NCBI RefSeq assembly: GCF_902726565.1
Contig: NZ_CACVAF010000001.1
Location: 526,685-590,684 of the forward strand
DNA: 64,000 bases
Source of the DNA: Yersinia vastinensis
GTDB lineage: Bacteria; Pseudomonadota; Gammaproteobacteria; Enterobacterales; Enterobacteriaceae
Direction: 5' to 3'
Below are positions 48,777-58,271 of this stretch, one piece after another (the stretch's first letter is position 1; every line of letters starts with the position of its first letter). Under the pieces are notes generated by a model, which worked only from the letters and a program-made list of their open reading frames with translations, had not been told where the DNA came from and did not search any database. The position numbers and the translations under genes were made by a program.

Positions 48777-49940
48777 GTGGAACAGATTAATTTAAATAAA
48801 AAACAGACTAGTAGAAAGAAGTATTTTTCAATATTAGCCGTGGTTTTATTTATTGTGTTCACTTTTGCATATGCATATTGGTCAATGGTATTACAAGATA
48901 CTATTAGCACTGATGATGCGTATGTTGTAGGAAATGCAAATCCAATTTCAGCACAAGTATCAGGTAGTGTTATTGTTGTAAATAATAAAGATACGAGCTT
49001 TGTTCGTCAAGGGAATATTTTAGTTTCATTGGATAAGACAGATGCAACAATAGCACTTAATAAAGCTAAAAATAATCTGGCAAATATCGTTCGTGAGACT
49101 CATAAACTGTATTTACAGGATAAGCAATACAATGCAGAAGTCGCTTCGGCTCGTATTCAGTATCAACAATCGCTAGAAGATTACCAGCGCCGCCTTCCAT
49201 TAGCAAAGAATGGTGTCATCTCAAAAGAAACGTTAGAACATGCCAAAGATACGTTAGTTAGCAATAAAGCTGGCCTTAATGCTGCCATTCTGGCTTATAA
49301 CGCAAATAAGGCATTAGTAATGGACACGCCATTAAACCGCCAACCCCAAGTCATACAGGCTGCAGACGCGGCAAAAGAAGCGTGGCTGGCGCTTCAACGT
49401 ACAGATATCAGAAGTCCTGTAACAGGTTATATCTCTCAGAGATCCGTGCAAGTAGGTCAAACAATTAGTCCGGGTCAGTCTTTAATGGCTGTCGTACCTG
49501 CGCACCAAATGTGGGTGAATGCCAATTTCAAAGAGACGCAATTAACGAATATACGAATTGGTCAGCCTGTAAACATTATCAGCGATTTGTATGGCGAAGA
49601 TATCGTCTTTCATGGGCATATTGTCGGCATAAAAATGGGGACCGGGAATGCCTTCTCATTACTGCCTGCACAAAATGCCACAGGTAACTGGATTAAAGTT
49701 GTCCAGCGTGTACCTGTTGATGTTTCTCTCGACCCAAAGGAATTACAACAACACCCATTACGTATTGGTTTATCTATGACGGCGACGATTGATACAAAAA
49801 ATGAGGATATTGGTGATATGCCAGTTCTTGCTTCGGCTGTTACTGCTATGCCTGCTTATGTCAGTAAAGCGCTAGTGATAGATACCAGTCCGATAGAGAA
49901 AGAAATTAAAACAATTATATCTCGTAATGGACAAATGTAA
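48777..49940 (+). CDS. emrK: Multidrug efflux membrane-fusion protein EmrK
   Basis: A 387-residue HlyD/EmrA-type adaptor: one TM helix at ~18-38, a lipoyl/barrel-sandwich region (VSGSVIVVNNKDTSFVRQG), an alpha-helical hairpin, and a beta-barrel with WVNANFKETQL. Nearly collinear with E. coli EmrK. Starts GTG at 48777 (MEQINLNKKQ in E. coli register) with GAGAG eight bases upstream. Its TAA overlaps the emrY ATG by one base. It should link EmrY to TolC. Confidence 0.95.
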   Translation: MEQINLNKKQTSRKKYFSILAVVLFIVFTFAYAYWSMVLQDTISTDDAYVVGNANPISAQVSGSVIVVNNKDTSFVRQGNILVSLDKTDATIALNKAKNNLANIVRETHKLYLQDKQYNAEVASARIQYQQSLEDYQRRLPLAKNGVISKETLEHAKDTLVSNKAGLNAAILAYNANKALVMDTPLNRQPQVIQAADAAKEAWLALQRTDIRSPVTGYISQRSVQVGQTISPGQSLMAVVPAHQMWVNANFKETQLTNIRIGQPVNIISDLYGEDIVFHGHIVGIKMGTGNAFSLLPAQNATGNWIKVVQRVPVDVSLDPKELQQHPLRIGLSMTATIDTKNEDIGDMPVLASAVTAMPAYVSKALVIDTSPIEKEIKTIISRNGQM

Positions 49941-51478
49941 TGGTAATTACTCAACAAACGCCAGCGCCATTAACCGGTGGGAAGCTATGGTGCATAACTA
50001 TCGCCCTCTCATTGGCAACCTTCATGCAGATGTTGGACTCGACTATTTCCAATGTCGCGATACCCACTATTTCTGGCTTCTTAGGGGCATCGACTGATGA
50101 AGGCACATGGGTGATAACATCATTTGGTGTTGCTAATGCAATTGCGATACCTGTCACCGGAAAATTAGCACAACGAATAGGTGAGCTAAGGTTATTTTTG
50201 CTGTCAGTAACCTTTTTTTCATTGGCCTCGTTAATGTGCAGTTTATCGACCAGTCTTGATGTTCTTATATTCTTTAGAGTCGTGCAAGGAGTGATGGCTG
50301 GGCCGTTAATTCCGCTGTCTCAGAGTTTATTACTAAGAAACTATCCGCCAGAAAAACGAACATTTGCATTAGCGTTATGGTCAATGACTATAATTATTGC
50401 ACCGATATGTGGGCCTATTCTTGGTGGTTATATTTGTGATAATTATAGTTGGGGATGGATATTTTTGATAAATGTTCCGATGGGGATTATAGTTATACTA
50501 TCCTGTTTAACACTATTAAAAGGAAGAGAAACTGAAACCTCACCGGTAAAAATGAATATTCCCGGGTTAGTCCTATTAGTTCTTGGCGTCGGTGGATTAC
50601 AAATTATGCTCGACAAAGGTCGGGATCTGGACTGGTTCAACTCCAGTACTATCATCATATTAGCAATAGTATCAGTCATCTCACTGATCTCTTTAGTTAT
50701 ATGGGAGTCTACTGCCGAGAATCCAATTCTTGATCTTAGTTTGTTTAAATCGCGTAATTTTACGATTGGTATTGTCTGTATTACATGTGCTTATTTTTTT
50801 TATTCTGGCGCGATAGTACTTATGCCACAATTGCTCCAAGAAACGATGGGTTATAATGCTATTTGGGCAGGTCTTGCGTATGCGCCAATTGGTATTATGC
50901 CCTTATTGATATCTCCTCTAATCGGTCATTATGGTAACAAAATTGATATGCGGATTCTGGTTACATTTAGTTTTATAATGTATGCGGTATGTTATTATTG
51001 GCGTTCTGTTACATTTATGCCGACTATAGGTTTTATGGGCGTTGTTCTACCTCAGTTTTTCCAAGGGTTCGCTGTTGCGTGTTTCTTTTTACCTCTTACA
51101 ACAATTTCTCTATCCGGCTTGTCTGACAATAAATTCGCTAGTGCGTCAAGTATGAGTAATTTCTTTCGCACACTGTCAGGATCTATTGGTACGTCACTTA
51201 TGATGACGCTTTGGGGACGCAGAGAATCGTTACATCATAGCCAATTGACTGGAGCAATCGATAGTTTTAATCCTGAGTTTAATACATCATCACAGATTTT
51301 GAGTAAGTACTATGGTTCTTTATCACAGGTTCTAGATAATATAAATAATCAGATTACTCAGCAGTCATTACTCATTTCTGCTAATGAGATTTTCCGTCTG
51401 GCGGCTATTGCTTTTATCTTACTAACAATTCTGGTTTGGTTTGCTAAACCACCGTTTACAGCCGAAAGAACGGACTAA
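49940..51478 (+). CDS. emrY: MFS multidrug efflux pump EmrY (DHA2 family)
   Basis: A 512-residue, 14-TM proton-driven exporter. The N-terminal motif LATFMQMLDSTISNVAIPTI and motif C (ALWSMTIIIAPICGPILGGY) are characteristic. It matches E. coli EmrY, which with EmrK and TolC exports bile salts and other drugs. Translationally coupled to emrK (TAATG). Its last ~55 bases lie against an IS3 remnant on the other strand. Confidence 0.95.
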   Translation: MVITQQTPAPLTGGKLWCITIALSLATFMQMLDSTISNVAIPTISGFLGASTDEGTWVITSFGVANAIAIPVTGKLAQRIGELRLFLLSVTFFSLASLMCSLSTSLDVLIFFRVVQGVMAGPLIPLSQSLLLRNYPPEKRTFALALWSMTIIIAPICGPILGGYICDNYSWGWIFLINVPMGIIVILSCLTLLKGRETETSPVKMNIPGLVLLVLGVGGLQIMLDKGRDLDWFNSSTIIILAIVSVISLISLVIWESTAENPILDLSLFKSRNFTIGIVCITCAYFFYSGAIVLMPQLLQETMGYNAIWAGLAYAPIGIMPLLISPLIGHYGNKIDMRILVTFSFIMYAVCYYWRSVTFMPTIGFMGVVLPQFFQGFAVACFFLPLTTISLSGLSDNKFASASSMSNFFRTLSGSIGTSLMMTLWGRRESLHHSQLTGAIDSFNPEFNTSSQILSKYYGSLSQVLDNINNQITQQSLLISANEIFRLAAIAFILLTILVWFAKPPFTAERTD

Positions 51479-51824
51479 TGATATGGCCCAATCAACGCAC
51501 CAGACTTTATTAGGCTCTGTTACAGCACACTGGCGTTCCAGATAATTGGGGGGCTCAATATGTTCCTTGAGCGCTTTTTTATATCGGTAGCCAGATTGCT
51601 GATAGCGAATAATATTGAACAATTTCCTCCGCCTTGCTGCTGCCAACGGCTCAGTTTTATGCCTTTAGTTGTGACTCTCGCTGCAATATTGCATTCACAA
51701 TATGCGTCACTAAAGGCTGAGTAATGCCACTTGCAGTGTTAAAGGCAGCCGCAAACGCTCATCAAAAATGATTCTTTCACAGTGAATCAGGCACGATGAA
51801 TTTAAATCACGGCCAAAATCGTCT
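51479..51824. other. Remnant-rich gap between emrY and yiaV
   Basis: 346 bases. An IS3-type transposase fragment occupies 51485-51646. The remainder shows short minus-strand frames (for example ITQPLVTHIVNAILQRES and HCERIIFDERLRLPLTLQ) that look like debris of a regulator, but I cannot assign a family. Confidence 0.5.
51485..51646 (-). pseudogene. IS3-family orfB transposase fragment
   Basis: About 50 codons reading RRKLFNIIRYQQSGYRYKKA then ERQCAVTEPNKVWCVDWA, which match the region just before and at the first Asp of IS3-group integrase cores (TEPNxVWCGD). Both ends are missing. It marks the right edge of the emrKY block. Confidence 0.7.
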
Positions 51825-52961
51825 CTAATGATCGAGGTAGAGATAATGCATCCAACTGGTCATCCGTAGCAGTACTTTCCGCATGACTGAAACATGGGTG
51901 AAATGGTCGGAGTAAACTGCCACTTGAGCGAAGATACCGTCCGGTAAAGAGTCAATATCACTATTGGGATCCAGCTCAATAATCACCTGCACACCATCTG
52001 TACCGGGAATAATACTGAGTGATTGTAGTGTACCTTGAGCTTGATATGAGCCACCCGGTACGACAGGGATAATGGTTGTCAGCTTGCCAGGAAATACTTG
52101 CCCGGGTAATGCATTGAAAACCACTTCAGCTTCATCGCCAGCTTCGAGCCGCAGCAGCGAGTTTTGTCTAAACTGGGCAATAATTTGTCGTTTTTGTTCT
52201 GGAATAAAAACCATCACTGGGCGCAGCGGTATGGCTGCTGCGTAGGTTCCTGGGCGAATCAATACCTGAGTGACATAGCCATTGCTGGGTGCACGGACGA
52301 CGGTTTGATCAAGATTGTATTTTGCTTCGGCCAATTGTGCTCTGAGGCTAACAATTTGAGATTGCTCTCCATTGAGCACGCTATCTACCTGACTTTTAAT
52401 CTGAGCCTGCTCAGCGACTGATGCTTTGACTAATGCATCCTGCGCCAAATAGTTCTGCCGGGCATTATCAATATCACTTTCAGAGAACGGATTTACCAGC
52501 GCTTTACTGCCTTTCAGGTAGCGTTGGTAGTCTTTGGATAACCGGTCGCGTTCTGCACTGAGATGAGATGTGTTTGCTATTGCTTCGTCTAATTGCCCTT
52601 TAAGCATTTGAGCATTATGAACGGCGGTCACCAAATCAGCCTGTAATCTATCAACACGAGCCTGATAACGGATAGGATCGAGTTTAAAAAGGATGTCACC
52701 TTTTTTCATTAATGTATTTTGCTTATTTGTTACCTCAGTAACTATACCGGTGACCTGCGGTGTAATTGGAATAGAAATAACAGCTTTTTGTGCCAGAAAA
52801 GTATAAGGATGGTTGTAATTCATTAATAAAATGAGTGTGGCGACTAAAACAACGCCACCTAATGCCGCTGTGGGAACCGTCCATTTATTTACCGGTATTT
52901 TGAAGATCTTAAATATAGCCCAAGCAAACGCGACATAAGTCAGGATAATGAGCAAATCCAT
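51825..52961 (-). CDS. yiaV: HlyD-family inner-membrane adaptor YiaV
   Basis: A 378-residue membrane-fusion-type protein with two N-terminal TM helices (~1-20 and ~30-47), a barrel-sandwich domain ([17 protein letters not shown]), a long helical hairpin (~100-215), and the C-terminal [21 protein letters not shown] shared with E. coli YiaV. The partner pump and cargo are unknown. Paired with yiaW four bases upstream, as in E. coli. Confidence 0.93.
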   Translation of the reverse strand: MDLLIILTYVAFAWAIFKIFKIPVNKWTVPTAALGGVVLVATLILLMNYNHPYTFLAQKAVISIPITPQVTGIVTEVTNKQNTLMKKGDILFKLDPIRYQARVDRLQADLVTAVHNAQMLKGQLDEAIANTSHLSAERDRLSKDYQRYLKGSKALVNPFSESDIDNARQNYLAQDALVKASVAEQAQIKSQVDSVLNGEQSQIVSLRAQLAEAKYNLDQTVVRAPSNGYVTQVLIRPGTYAAAIPLRPVMVFIPEQKRQIIAQFRQNSLLRLEAGDEAEVVFNALPGQVFPGKLTTIIPVVPGGSYQAQGTLQSLSIIPGTDGVQVIIELDPNSDIDSLPDGIFAQVAVYSDHFTHVSVMRKVLLRMTSWMHYLYLDH

Positions 52962-52965
52962 GATG

Positions 52966-53289
52966 TTACTCCAATGGAGGGATAGTAGTACCGCTCTGTT
53001 TTTGCTCCAGTTCTGTCACGCGTTGTTGCAACTGTGCAAATGATGCTTCCTGATTTTGCATACCCCAGCCGCGCTCCTCGCGGTACAACGTGGCCCATAT
53101 CCATAAAAATGGCCAGATAACATGTAGAGTAAATAGACTCACCCATCCTGCGACATGAATAGCATCGGCATGCGGATGATTTCGTGATTTGGCAATTAAA
53201 TACGGAATATCATGAAGAATAATAATCCCATAGAAGATGATAAGAGCGACAACAATAAGTACACCCAGTGCAAAATAATTTAGAAACAT
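52966..53289 (-). CDS. yiaW: DUF3302 inner-membrane protein YiaW
   Basis: A 107-residue protein with two or three TM segments and the DUF3302 signature [20 protein letters not shown], followed by HAGW-like [21 protein letters not shown] text, then a short predicted coiled coil. Very close to E. coli YiaW over its first 80 residues. Always found with yiaV; function unknown. Confidence 0.93.
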   Translation of the reverse strand: MFLNYFALGVLIVVALIIFYGIIILHDIPYLIAKSRNHPHADAIHVAGWVSLFTLHVIWPFLWIWATLYREERGWGMQNQEASFAQLQQRVTELEQKQSGTTIPPLE

Positions 53290-53493
53290 AGCTGCCTCTA
53301 CTTAAAAAGGTGGTGCTCAATAACAAAGATAGACGTTAATTATTCTCGCTGTAATAATACTAGTGGAGTTTATGCAGGATGATTGCAATTTTGATCCATT
53401 CTTGCAGGTGAAGTGGGGTATACATCGAAATGTAGTGAATCCAGGGTAATTAACTGTATTCTGTTCTCATGCCAAATATCTATCGGTATTCCT

Positions 53494-54738
53494 ATGTTGA
53501 TAGCCTACTTAGATGCATTAAATATTTTGAGTACGCCGGTTTGGGTTGTGTTACCCAAAAATCAGGAAGTACTTTTTGCTAACAAGGAAGCCCGAAAGAT
53601 GGCTGGTGATACCCCACTAGCGTTTATGCGCAATGGGCAGTTTTCAGCGCATGCGCAGCAACAGTTGGAAGCTTATCTTCCTGCGTTAGCTGACAATGAC
53701 CAAATTGTCGAGATTTGGACTCTTGCAGCAGAAAAAAACACCTCCCCCTTGAGCTGTCGGCTCTCCTTAACTCAGTTAGAGCCTTACGGTGATGTAATTG
53801 TTTTTGAAGGACTCTATATTTCAGCGTCGGTACTCGCTCAACCGCATGCTGAACAATTATGCTCAAAATCCTATCGTCGTGATGAACGAGGATTTTATGA
53901 GCAATTTTTTAATACCAATACCGCGCCGATGTTACTTATTGATCCATCAAAAGAAGGGCAAATTGTTGATGCCAATCAGGCAGCAACACGTTTCTATGGT
54001 TATTCGCGGGATGAAATGTGCATGAAGCATACTTGGGAAATTAACACCATGGGAAAGGATGTGTTACCCGTCATGAATGAGGTTGCCAAATTACCCGGTG
54101 GTCATAAACCCCTGAACTTTATTCATAAACTCGCGGATGGAAATACCCGCCATGTACAAACTTATGCCGGGCCGGTCGAGTTGGATGGGATGCGGTTAAT
54201 GCTGTGTATTATCCATGACATTACTGAGCAAAAGCGCCTTGAACAGGCATTAGAGCGGGCAGCGTTGCGGGATCCTCTGACTGATTTAGGTAATCGGCGT
54301 CAGTTTTTTCCCTTGGTTGAGCATGCACATGCTCAAAGCCAACGTTATGGCCAGAATTTCAGTTTAATTTTATTGGATGTTGATCACTTCAAATCCATTA
54401 ATGATCAGCTCGGGCATCACAAAGGTGATGAAGTTCTGATTTTATTGGCACGAACCTTAGAGTCTATTATTCGCGAGTGCGATATTGTTTTCCGTTGGGG
54501 GGGTGAGGAGTTTGCCATTCTTTTACCCTTAACTGATCTGAATGGTGCATTGCAATTGGCTGAATCTATTAGAGAAACAATTCAAATGATATGTCAGCCT
54601 AATTTGCCACCACTCACCGTCAGTATTGGTGTCGCCCAGCATCAAGTGGGCGAAGATACCGATAATCTATTTAAACGCATGGATGAGGCACTTTATCGTG
54701 CCAAAGCATTGGGCCGAAATAGAGTCTTGGCGGCGTAA
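53494..54738 (+). CDS. PAS-GGDEF diguanylate cyclase
   Basis: A 414-residue cytoplasmic-looking sensor enzyme. Two PAS-like domains (~1-125 with PVWVVLPKNQEVLFANKEAR; ~130-255 with APMLLIDPSKEGQIVDANQA ending in a PAC segment IIHDITEQKRLEQAL) precede a GGDEF domain. The active-site motif is GGEEF at residues 336-340 (FRWGGEEFAILLP) with the metal Asp in LLDVDHFKSINDQLGHHKGD, so c-di-GMP synthesis is expected. No RxxD inhibitory site was noticed. The ATG at 53494 is the likely start; the frame is open 81 bases further upstream, with only poor starts. Not HmsT by sequence. Confidence 0.85.
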   Translation: MLIAYLDALNILSTPVWVVLPKNQEVLFANKEARKMAGDTPLAFMRNGQFSAHAQQQLEAYLPALADNDQIVEIWTLAAEKNTSPLSCRLSLTQLEPYGDVIVFEGLYISASVLAQPHAEQLCSKSYRRDERGFYEQFFNTNTAPMLLIDPSKEGQIVDANQAATRFYGYSRDEMCMKHTWEINTMGKDVLPVMNEVAKLPGGHKPLNFIHKLADGNTRHVQTYAGPVELDGMRLMLCIIHDITEQKRLEQALERAALRDPLTDLGNRRQFFPLVEHAHAQSQRYGQNFSLILLDVDHFKSINDQLGHHKGDEVLILLARTLESIIRECDIVFRWGGEEFAILLPLTDLNGALQLAESIRETIQMICQPNLPPLTVSIGVAQHQVGEDTDNLFKRMDEALYRAKALGRNRVLAA

Positions 54739-54764
54739 AATGAGGCTTTTTACTCCGTGACTGA

Positions 54765-55232
54765 TTACAGAGGTAAATGATCCAGTGGTTTTACCTCGCG
54801 CAGCACGAATGTCGTTTGCATCTCTTTAATGCCCGATAGCCGACGAATGACTGACATCGCAAAGGTGGAAAAACTGTCGAGATCGTCGGCGACCACTTGC
54901 AGTAAAAAGTCAGCATCTCCCGCCACGGCGTAGCAAGCAATGACCGGCTTTAGCGCTCCGACCTGCATTTCAAACAGCTTTGATTCCTCTTCACTGTGAC
55001 TGTCAATTTTCACCCGAATAAAGGCCAAAATCCCTAGTCCGACTTTGCGTCGGTCAATATTAGCCTGATAACCGGTGATAATGCCGCTCTCTTCAAGTTG
55101 TTTAACCCGTCGCCAGCACGGGGAGGTTGCCATCCCCACTTTATCGGCCAGCTCTTGGTTAGTCATACGTCCAGAGTGCTGCAATTGCTTCAAGATTTTT
55201 ATATCTGCCGGAGTTAGAGAGGTTGAGGGCAT
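54765..55232 (-). CDS. Lrp/AsnC-family transcriptional regulator
   Basis: A 155-residue regulator: N-terminal helix-turn-helix (LTPADIKILKQLQHSGRMTN, TSPCWRRVKQLEESGII) and a C-terminal RAM ligand domain (CYAVAGDADFLLQVVADDL). Close to the DecR/YbaO-type branch, so an amino-acid effector such as cysteine is possible but unproved. It is divergent from the DUF2000 gene, with 133 bases between them, and probably regulates it. Confidence 0.85.
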   Translation of the reverse strand: MPSTSLTPADIKILKQLQHSGRMTNQELADKVGMATSPCWRRVKQLEESGIITGYQANIDRRKVGLGILAFIRVKIDSHSEEESKLFEMQVGALKPVIACYAVAGDADFLLQVVADDLDSFSTFAMSVIRRLSGIKEMQTTFVLREVKPLDHLPL

Positions 55233-55365
55233 TTTCTACCTACTTATTATTAAATTTGGGTATAGATTACCAATATTAGTGGAATATGGGTGATAAAAGA
55301 AAGCACTTACCGGCGGCGGAGGGATATTCTATTTTGTACATATTAGCGGCAAAAGGGTACTGGCT

Positions 55366-55782
55366 GTGGCAGAACAAATGCGGATCGCGATTATTGTTAA
55401 CCCTGAACTTCCTGTTGGTTTAATTGCTAATACCACCAGTGCGGTGGGGATTGGTTTGGCGGCAAAATTTCCACAATTGGCGGGGACGACATTATCCGAT
55501 TCAGTTGGAAAAGAGATTGATGTCAGTTCAAAATTGCCGGTTCCTGTTTTACAGGCGAATGCTTCACAGATAAGAGAGGTACTGCTGAAAGCATTAGCAG
55601 CCCCTCATGAGCGGGCCATTGTCCCATTCCCGGCATTTGCGCGCTCAATGCACAGTTTTCAAGACTATGAAGAGACTTTTCCGTCACGTTCGCTCAGTGA
55701 TGAGCCGTTGGATGGCTTGGGATTGGCGGGGCCTGAGAAATGGGTGCGTTCATTGACTGGGGCATTAAAATTACTGCGCTAA
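55366..55782 (+). CDS. DUF2000 domain protein
   Basis: A 138-residue protein of the DUF2000 family, which has a peptidyl-tRNA-hydrolase-II-like fold. Visible: RIAIIVNPELPVGLIANTTS, GIGLAAKFP, and KLPVPVLQANASQIRE. GTG at 55366 or ATG at 55378 could start it. Biological role unknown; its pairing with an Lrp-type regulator hints at amino-acid-related control. Confidence 0.8.
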   Translation: MAEQMRIAIIVNPELPVGLIANTTSAVGIGLAAKFPQLAGTTLSDSVGKEIDVSSKLPVPVLQANASQIREVLLKALAAPHERAIVPFPAFARSMHSFQDYEETFPSRSLSDEPLDGLGLAGPEKWVRSLTGALKLLR

Positions 55783-55802
55783 CCTGTTTAGATAAAAAAT
55801 AA

Positions 55803-55822
55803 GCGGGCTTTAGAAAGCCCGC
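55803..55822. terminator. Bidirectional terminator between DUF2000 gene and GH31 gene
   Basis: Perfect 8-bp stem GCGGGCTT/AAGCCCGC with a TAGA loop, preceded by AAAAAATAA on the plus strand, which gives a U-tract for minus-strand transcripts from the GH31 gene. Confidence 0.8.
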
Positions 55823-55834
55823 AACATTCGCTCA

Positions 55835-58210
55835 TTAAACTAATGTATTTAAATGTAATTTATGGCTTTCGACACCGTTGATATATAGCTCGCGATGCTC
55901 ATTTTCGGGCAGATTTACCATTAATTCCTGCCATGCCGGCTGATAGCTTCCGGTGCGGCTAAAGGTAATATCAATTCGATGATTATCAGTTGTTACCTGC
56001 CAGTTTAGCCACAATGCATGGCCTTGCTGCCAGCGATGGCTCTCGCCGTCATCTTCAAACAGCATTCCACTGGATTGCCCAGCCCCTTTGGTCGGGTAAA
56101 GCGCCAACTCGCGTTGAGCATCCAGTTCGACATTCACAAAGGCGATGCGCCGTGACAATGGCAATGCCGCACCCGCTCGCACCAAAAGTGGTAAACGCTC
56201 AAGTGGTGCATCTAACACGACCGTCTGTCCGCCGCTGTACCATTGGCCGGTATGGAAACAATACCAACCGACATTATTATCCGGTAAATAGACCTCGCGC
56301 TGACGCTGTGCGGGTTCGACCACGCTAGCAACCAGTAAGTCACGGCCTAGCATAAAGTCATCATTTTCTTTAAACGTGCTGCTATCGTGTTCATGATCAA
56401 GGAAAGTCGGGCGTAGCATTGGCTCATCATCATGTGTGGCTTGCCATTGTAACGTATAGAAATAAGGTAATAGTCGGTAACGCAGAACCATGGCATCGCG
56501 GATCATTGGTGTTGCGGCAGGATACATCCATGGCTCGTTGACCGTGTTATCGTCATTCCATGAGTGAATAGTAAACCGTGGGTGCATCACGCCGTTTTGT
56601 ACCCAGCGGATAAACAGTTCGGCTTCAGGTTTATCACCAGAAAAACCGCCAACATCATGGCCAAGGTTATACAACCCAGATAGGCTCATGCCCAGCCCCA
56701 TACGGATGTTATAGCGCAGAGTCTGCCAACTGGTGCGGTTATCGCCACTCCAGGTTTGGGCATAGCGCTGCATCCCGGCACAACCAGAACGTGATATTAG
56801 ATATGGACGTATGTCTGGTGCAAATGCTTGTTGAGCCTCCATTGACGCACGCATCATCAGTAACGGCATTACCGGCCTGATATGTTTGATAGCGATGGAT
56901 TCACCAAACCCATTGCAACGCGCTTCGCCGTCCCACACTTCGTATTCGTTATTGTCATTCCAGGTTGAACCGATCCCCATTTCCAATAACTGCTTAGTGA
57001 CATTTTCCTGCCACCAAACCACCGTCTCAGGGTGGGTGAAATCAAGATGAGAACCTTCGTCATCCCAAAATGAGGAACGCTCAGGTAACCCGGTTTCACC
57101 ATCGAGAATAAACAGGCCACGTTCTGCAACTTGCTGATACTGCGGGTGATCTTGTAATAGACACGGTTTGATATTAGCGGCCAGTTTGATGCCAGCCTGC
57201 AAGAAAGCCTGACTCATCACTTTTGGCTGCGGCACTTTGTCGTAGTTCCAATTAAAGACATAGCGCTTGTTGTTTATCGAGGTATAGCCAGACGACAGTT
57301 GGAAAGAGTCACAGGGAATATCATGTTGTTGGCATAGCGTAATGAATTTTTGCAGTTGCACCTGTGCATCCGGGGCATCGGTATAATGCATGGTAGAACC
57401 GCTGTAGCCCAAGCTCCATTTAGGACCAAACTTCGTTTTACCCGTTAGGCGAACAAAGGCTTTGGTGACATCCAACACTTTCGGGCCGAGGAACATATAG
57501 TAATCAAGATCACCCGCTTCAGCCTGATAGCGGCGGTAAGCTAGATGGTAATTATCAATCTCGTTACCCAAATCCAGCCAGCAACTGCTTAAGTTGTCAT
57601 AAAACAAACCAAAGCTAACATCATCGCGGCGAGTGATAGTAAATGGAATATGTTTATAGAGCGGGTCGGTGCTGGCAGCGTTGTAACCCATGGCATCTAA
57701 ATTGCGCATTTCAAAACGACGACCCGCGCGATTAAGATCCCCGGCTTTTTCGCCCAATCCGTAATATTGCTCATTAGGATAGCGGCGCTGGTAGTGAGCA
57801 ATTGTTTCGCCTTGCGGGCTGAGTAGATAAGCGCTGGTAGGGCGGTCTGCGGCCAGTGGGTGCCATTCCCCCTGCTGATTTTTATATTCCCACTCCAGAT
57901 ATAGCGGTTGGTGAATAGTTATCCGCAAGCAATCCGTGGTCACGATCAATTGCTGTTCGTGGCGTTCTAGTTGATAGCCCGGCACCGAAAAGCCTTCCAG
58001 ACTCAGCCGGTCACGGCCTGACCACGGCACATCACCTTGTGGCGCGATGCTCCAGGTGCGGTTCAGTGCCAACTCGCCGTTGCGTTTAATCAGTACCCGA
58101 CAAAGGTTTGGCTCTAATACATACAAACAGAAACTATGTTGGTCATCGACCCGCAATTCCACATGGTCGGGATATTCATTTACTAACTGCCAGTTTTTTA
58201 ATGTTTTCAT
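55835..58210 (-). CDS. Glycoside hydrolase family 31 alpha-glycosidase
   Basis: A 791-residue GH31 enzyme. The N-terminal beta-sandwich contains YYGLGEKAGDLNRAGRRFEM. The (beta/alpha)8 barrel has nucleophile Asp419 in STWNDNNEYEVWDG and acid/base Asp490 in SGDNRTSW, and distal beta domains follow. Full length with both catalytic residues. It is not E. coli YicI; the WNDNNE nucleophile motif is typical of alpha-glucosidase-like GH31 enzymes. No signal peptide, so the substrate is imported by the MFS protein encoded just upstream. A GTG one codon earlier is an alternative start. Confidence 0.9.
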   Translation of the reverse strand: MKTLKNWQLVNEYPDHVELRVDDQHSFCLYVLEPNLCRVLIKRNGELALNRTWSIAPQGDVPWSGRDRLSLEGFSVPGYQLERHEQQLIVTTDCLRITIHQPLYLEWEYKNQQGEWHPLAADRPTSAYLLSPQGETIAHYQRRYPNEQYYGLGEKAGDLNRAGRRFEMRNLDAMGYNAASTDPLYKHIPFTITRRDDVSFGLFYDNLSSCWLDLGNEIDNYHLAYRRYQAEAGDLDYYMFLGPKVLDVTKAFVRLTGKTKFGPKWSLGYSGSTMHYTDAPDAQVQLQKFITLCQQHDIPCDSFQLSSGYTSINNKRYVFNWNYDKVPQPKVMSQAFLQAGIKLAANIKPCLLQDHPQYQQVAERGLFILDGETGLPERSSFWDDEGSHLDFTHPETVVWWQENVTKQLLEMGIGSTWNDNNEYEVWDGEARCNGFGESIAIKHIRPVMPLLMMRASMEAQQAFAPDIRPYLISRSGCAGMQRYAQTWSGDNRTSWQTLRYNIRMGLGMSLSGLYNLGHDVGGFSGDKPEAELFIRWVQNGVMHPRFTIHSWNDDNTVNEPWMYPAATPMIRDAMVLRYRLLPYFYTLQWQATHDDEPMLRPTFLDHEHDSSTFKENDDFMLGRDLLVASVVEPAQRQREVYLPDNNVGWYCFHTGQWYSGGQTVVLDAPLERLPLLVRAGAALPLSRRIAFVNVELDAQRELALYPTKGAGQSSGMLFEDDGESHRWQQGHALWLNWQVTTDNHRIDITFSRTGSYQPAWQELMVNLPENEHRELYINGVESHKLHLNTLV

Positions 58211-58271
58211 CACAGCTCATCTTTTTTTCTGGCAACAGCGCGAGTGGTGCGCTGTTGCTGGGTTAATAGCA

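Noticed and set aside
18200..53400. Search for a second copy of the tRNA-Gly 3' end (attR)
   Set aside because: No repeat of CTTCACCCGCTCCA seen by eye between glyU and yiaW, so island borders cannot be fixed this way.
55835..58210. Naming the GH31 gene yicI
   Set aside because: Sequence and length differ from E. coli YicI through most of the protein; only the family-level fold and catalytic motifs agree.
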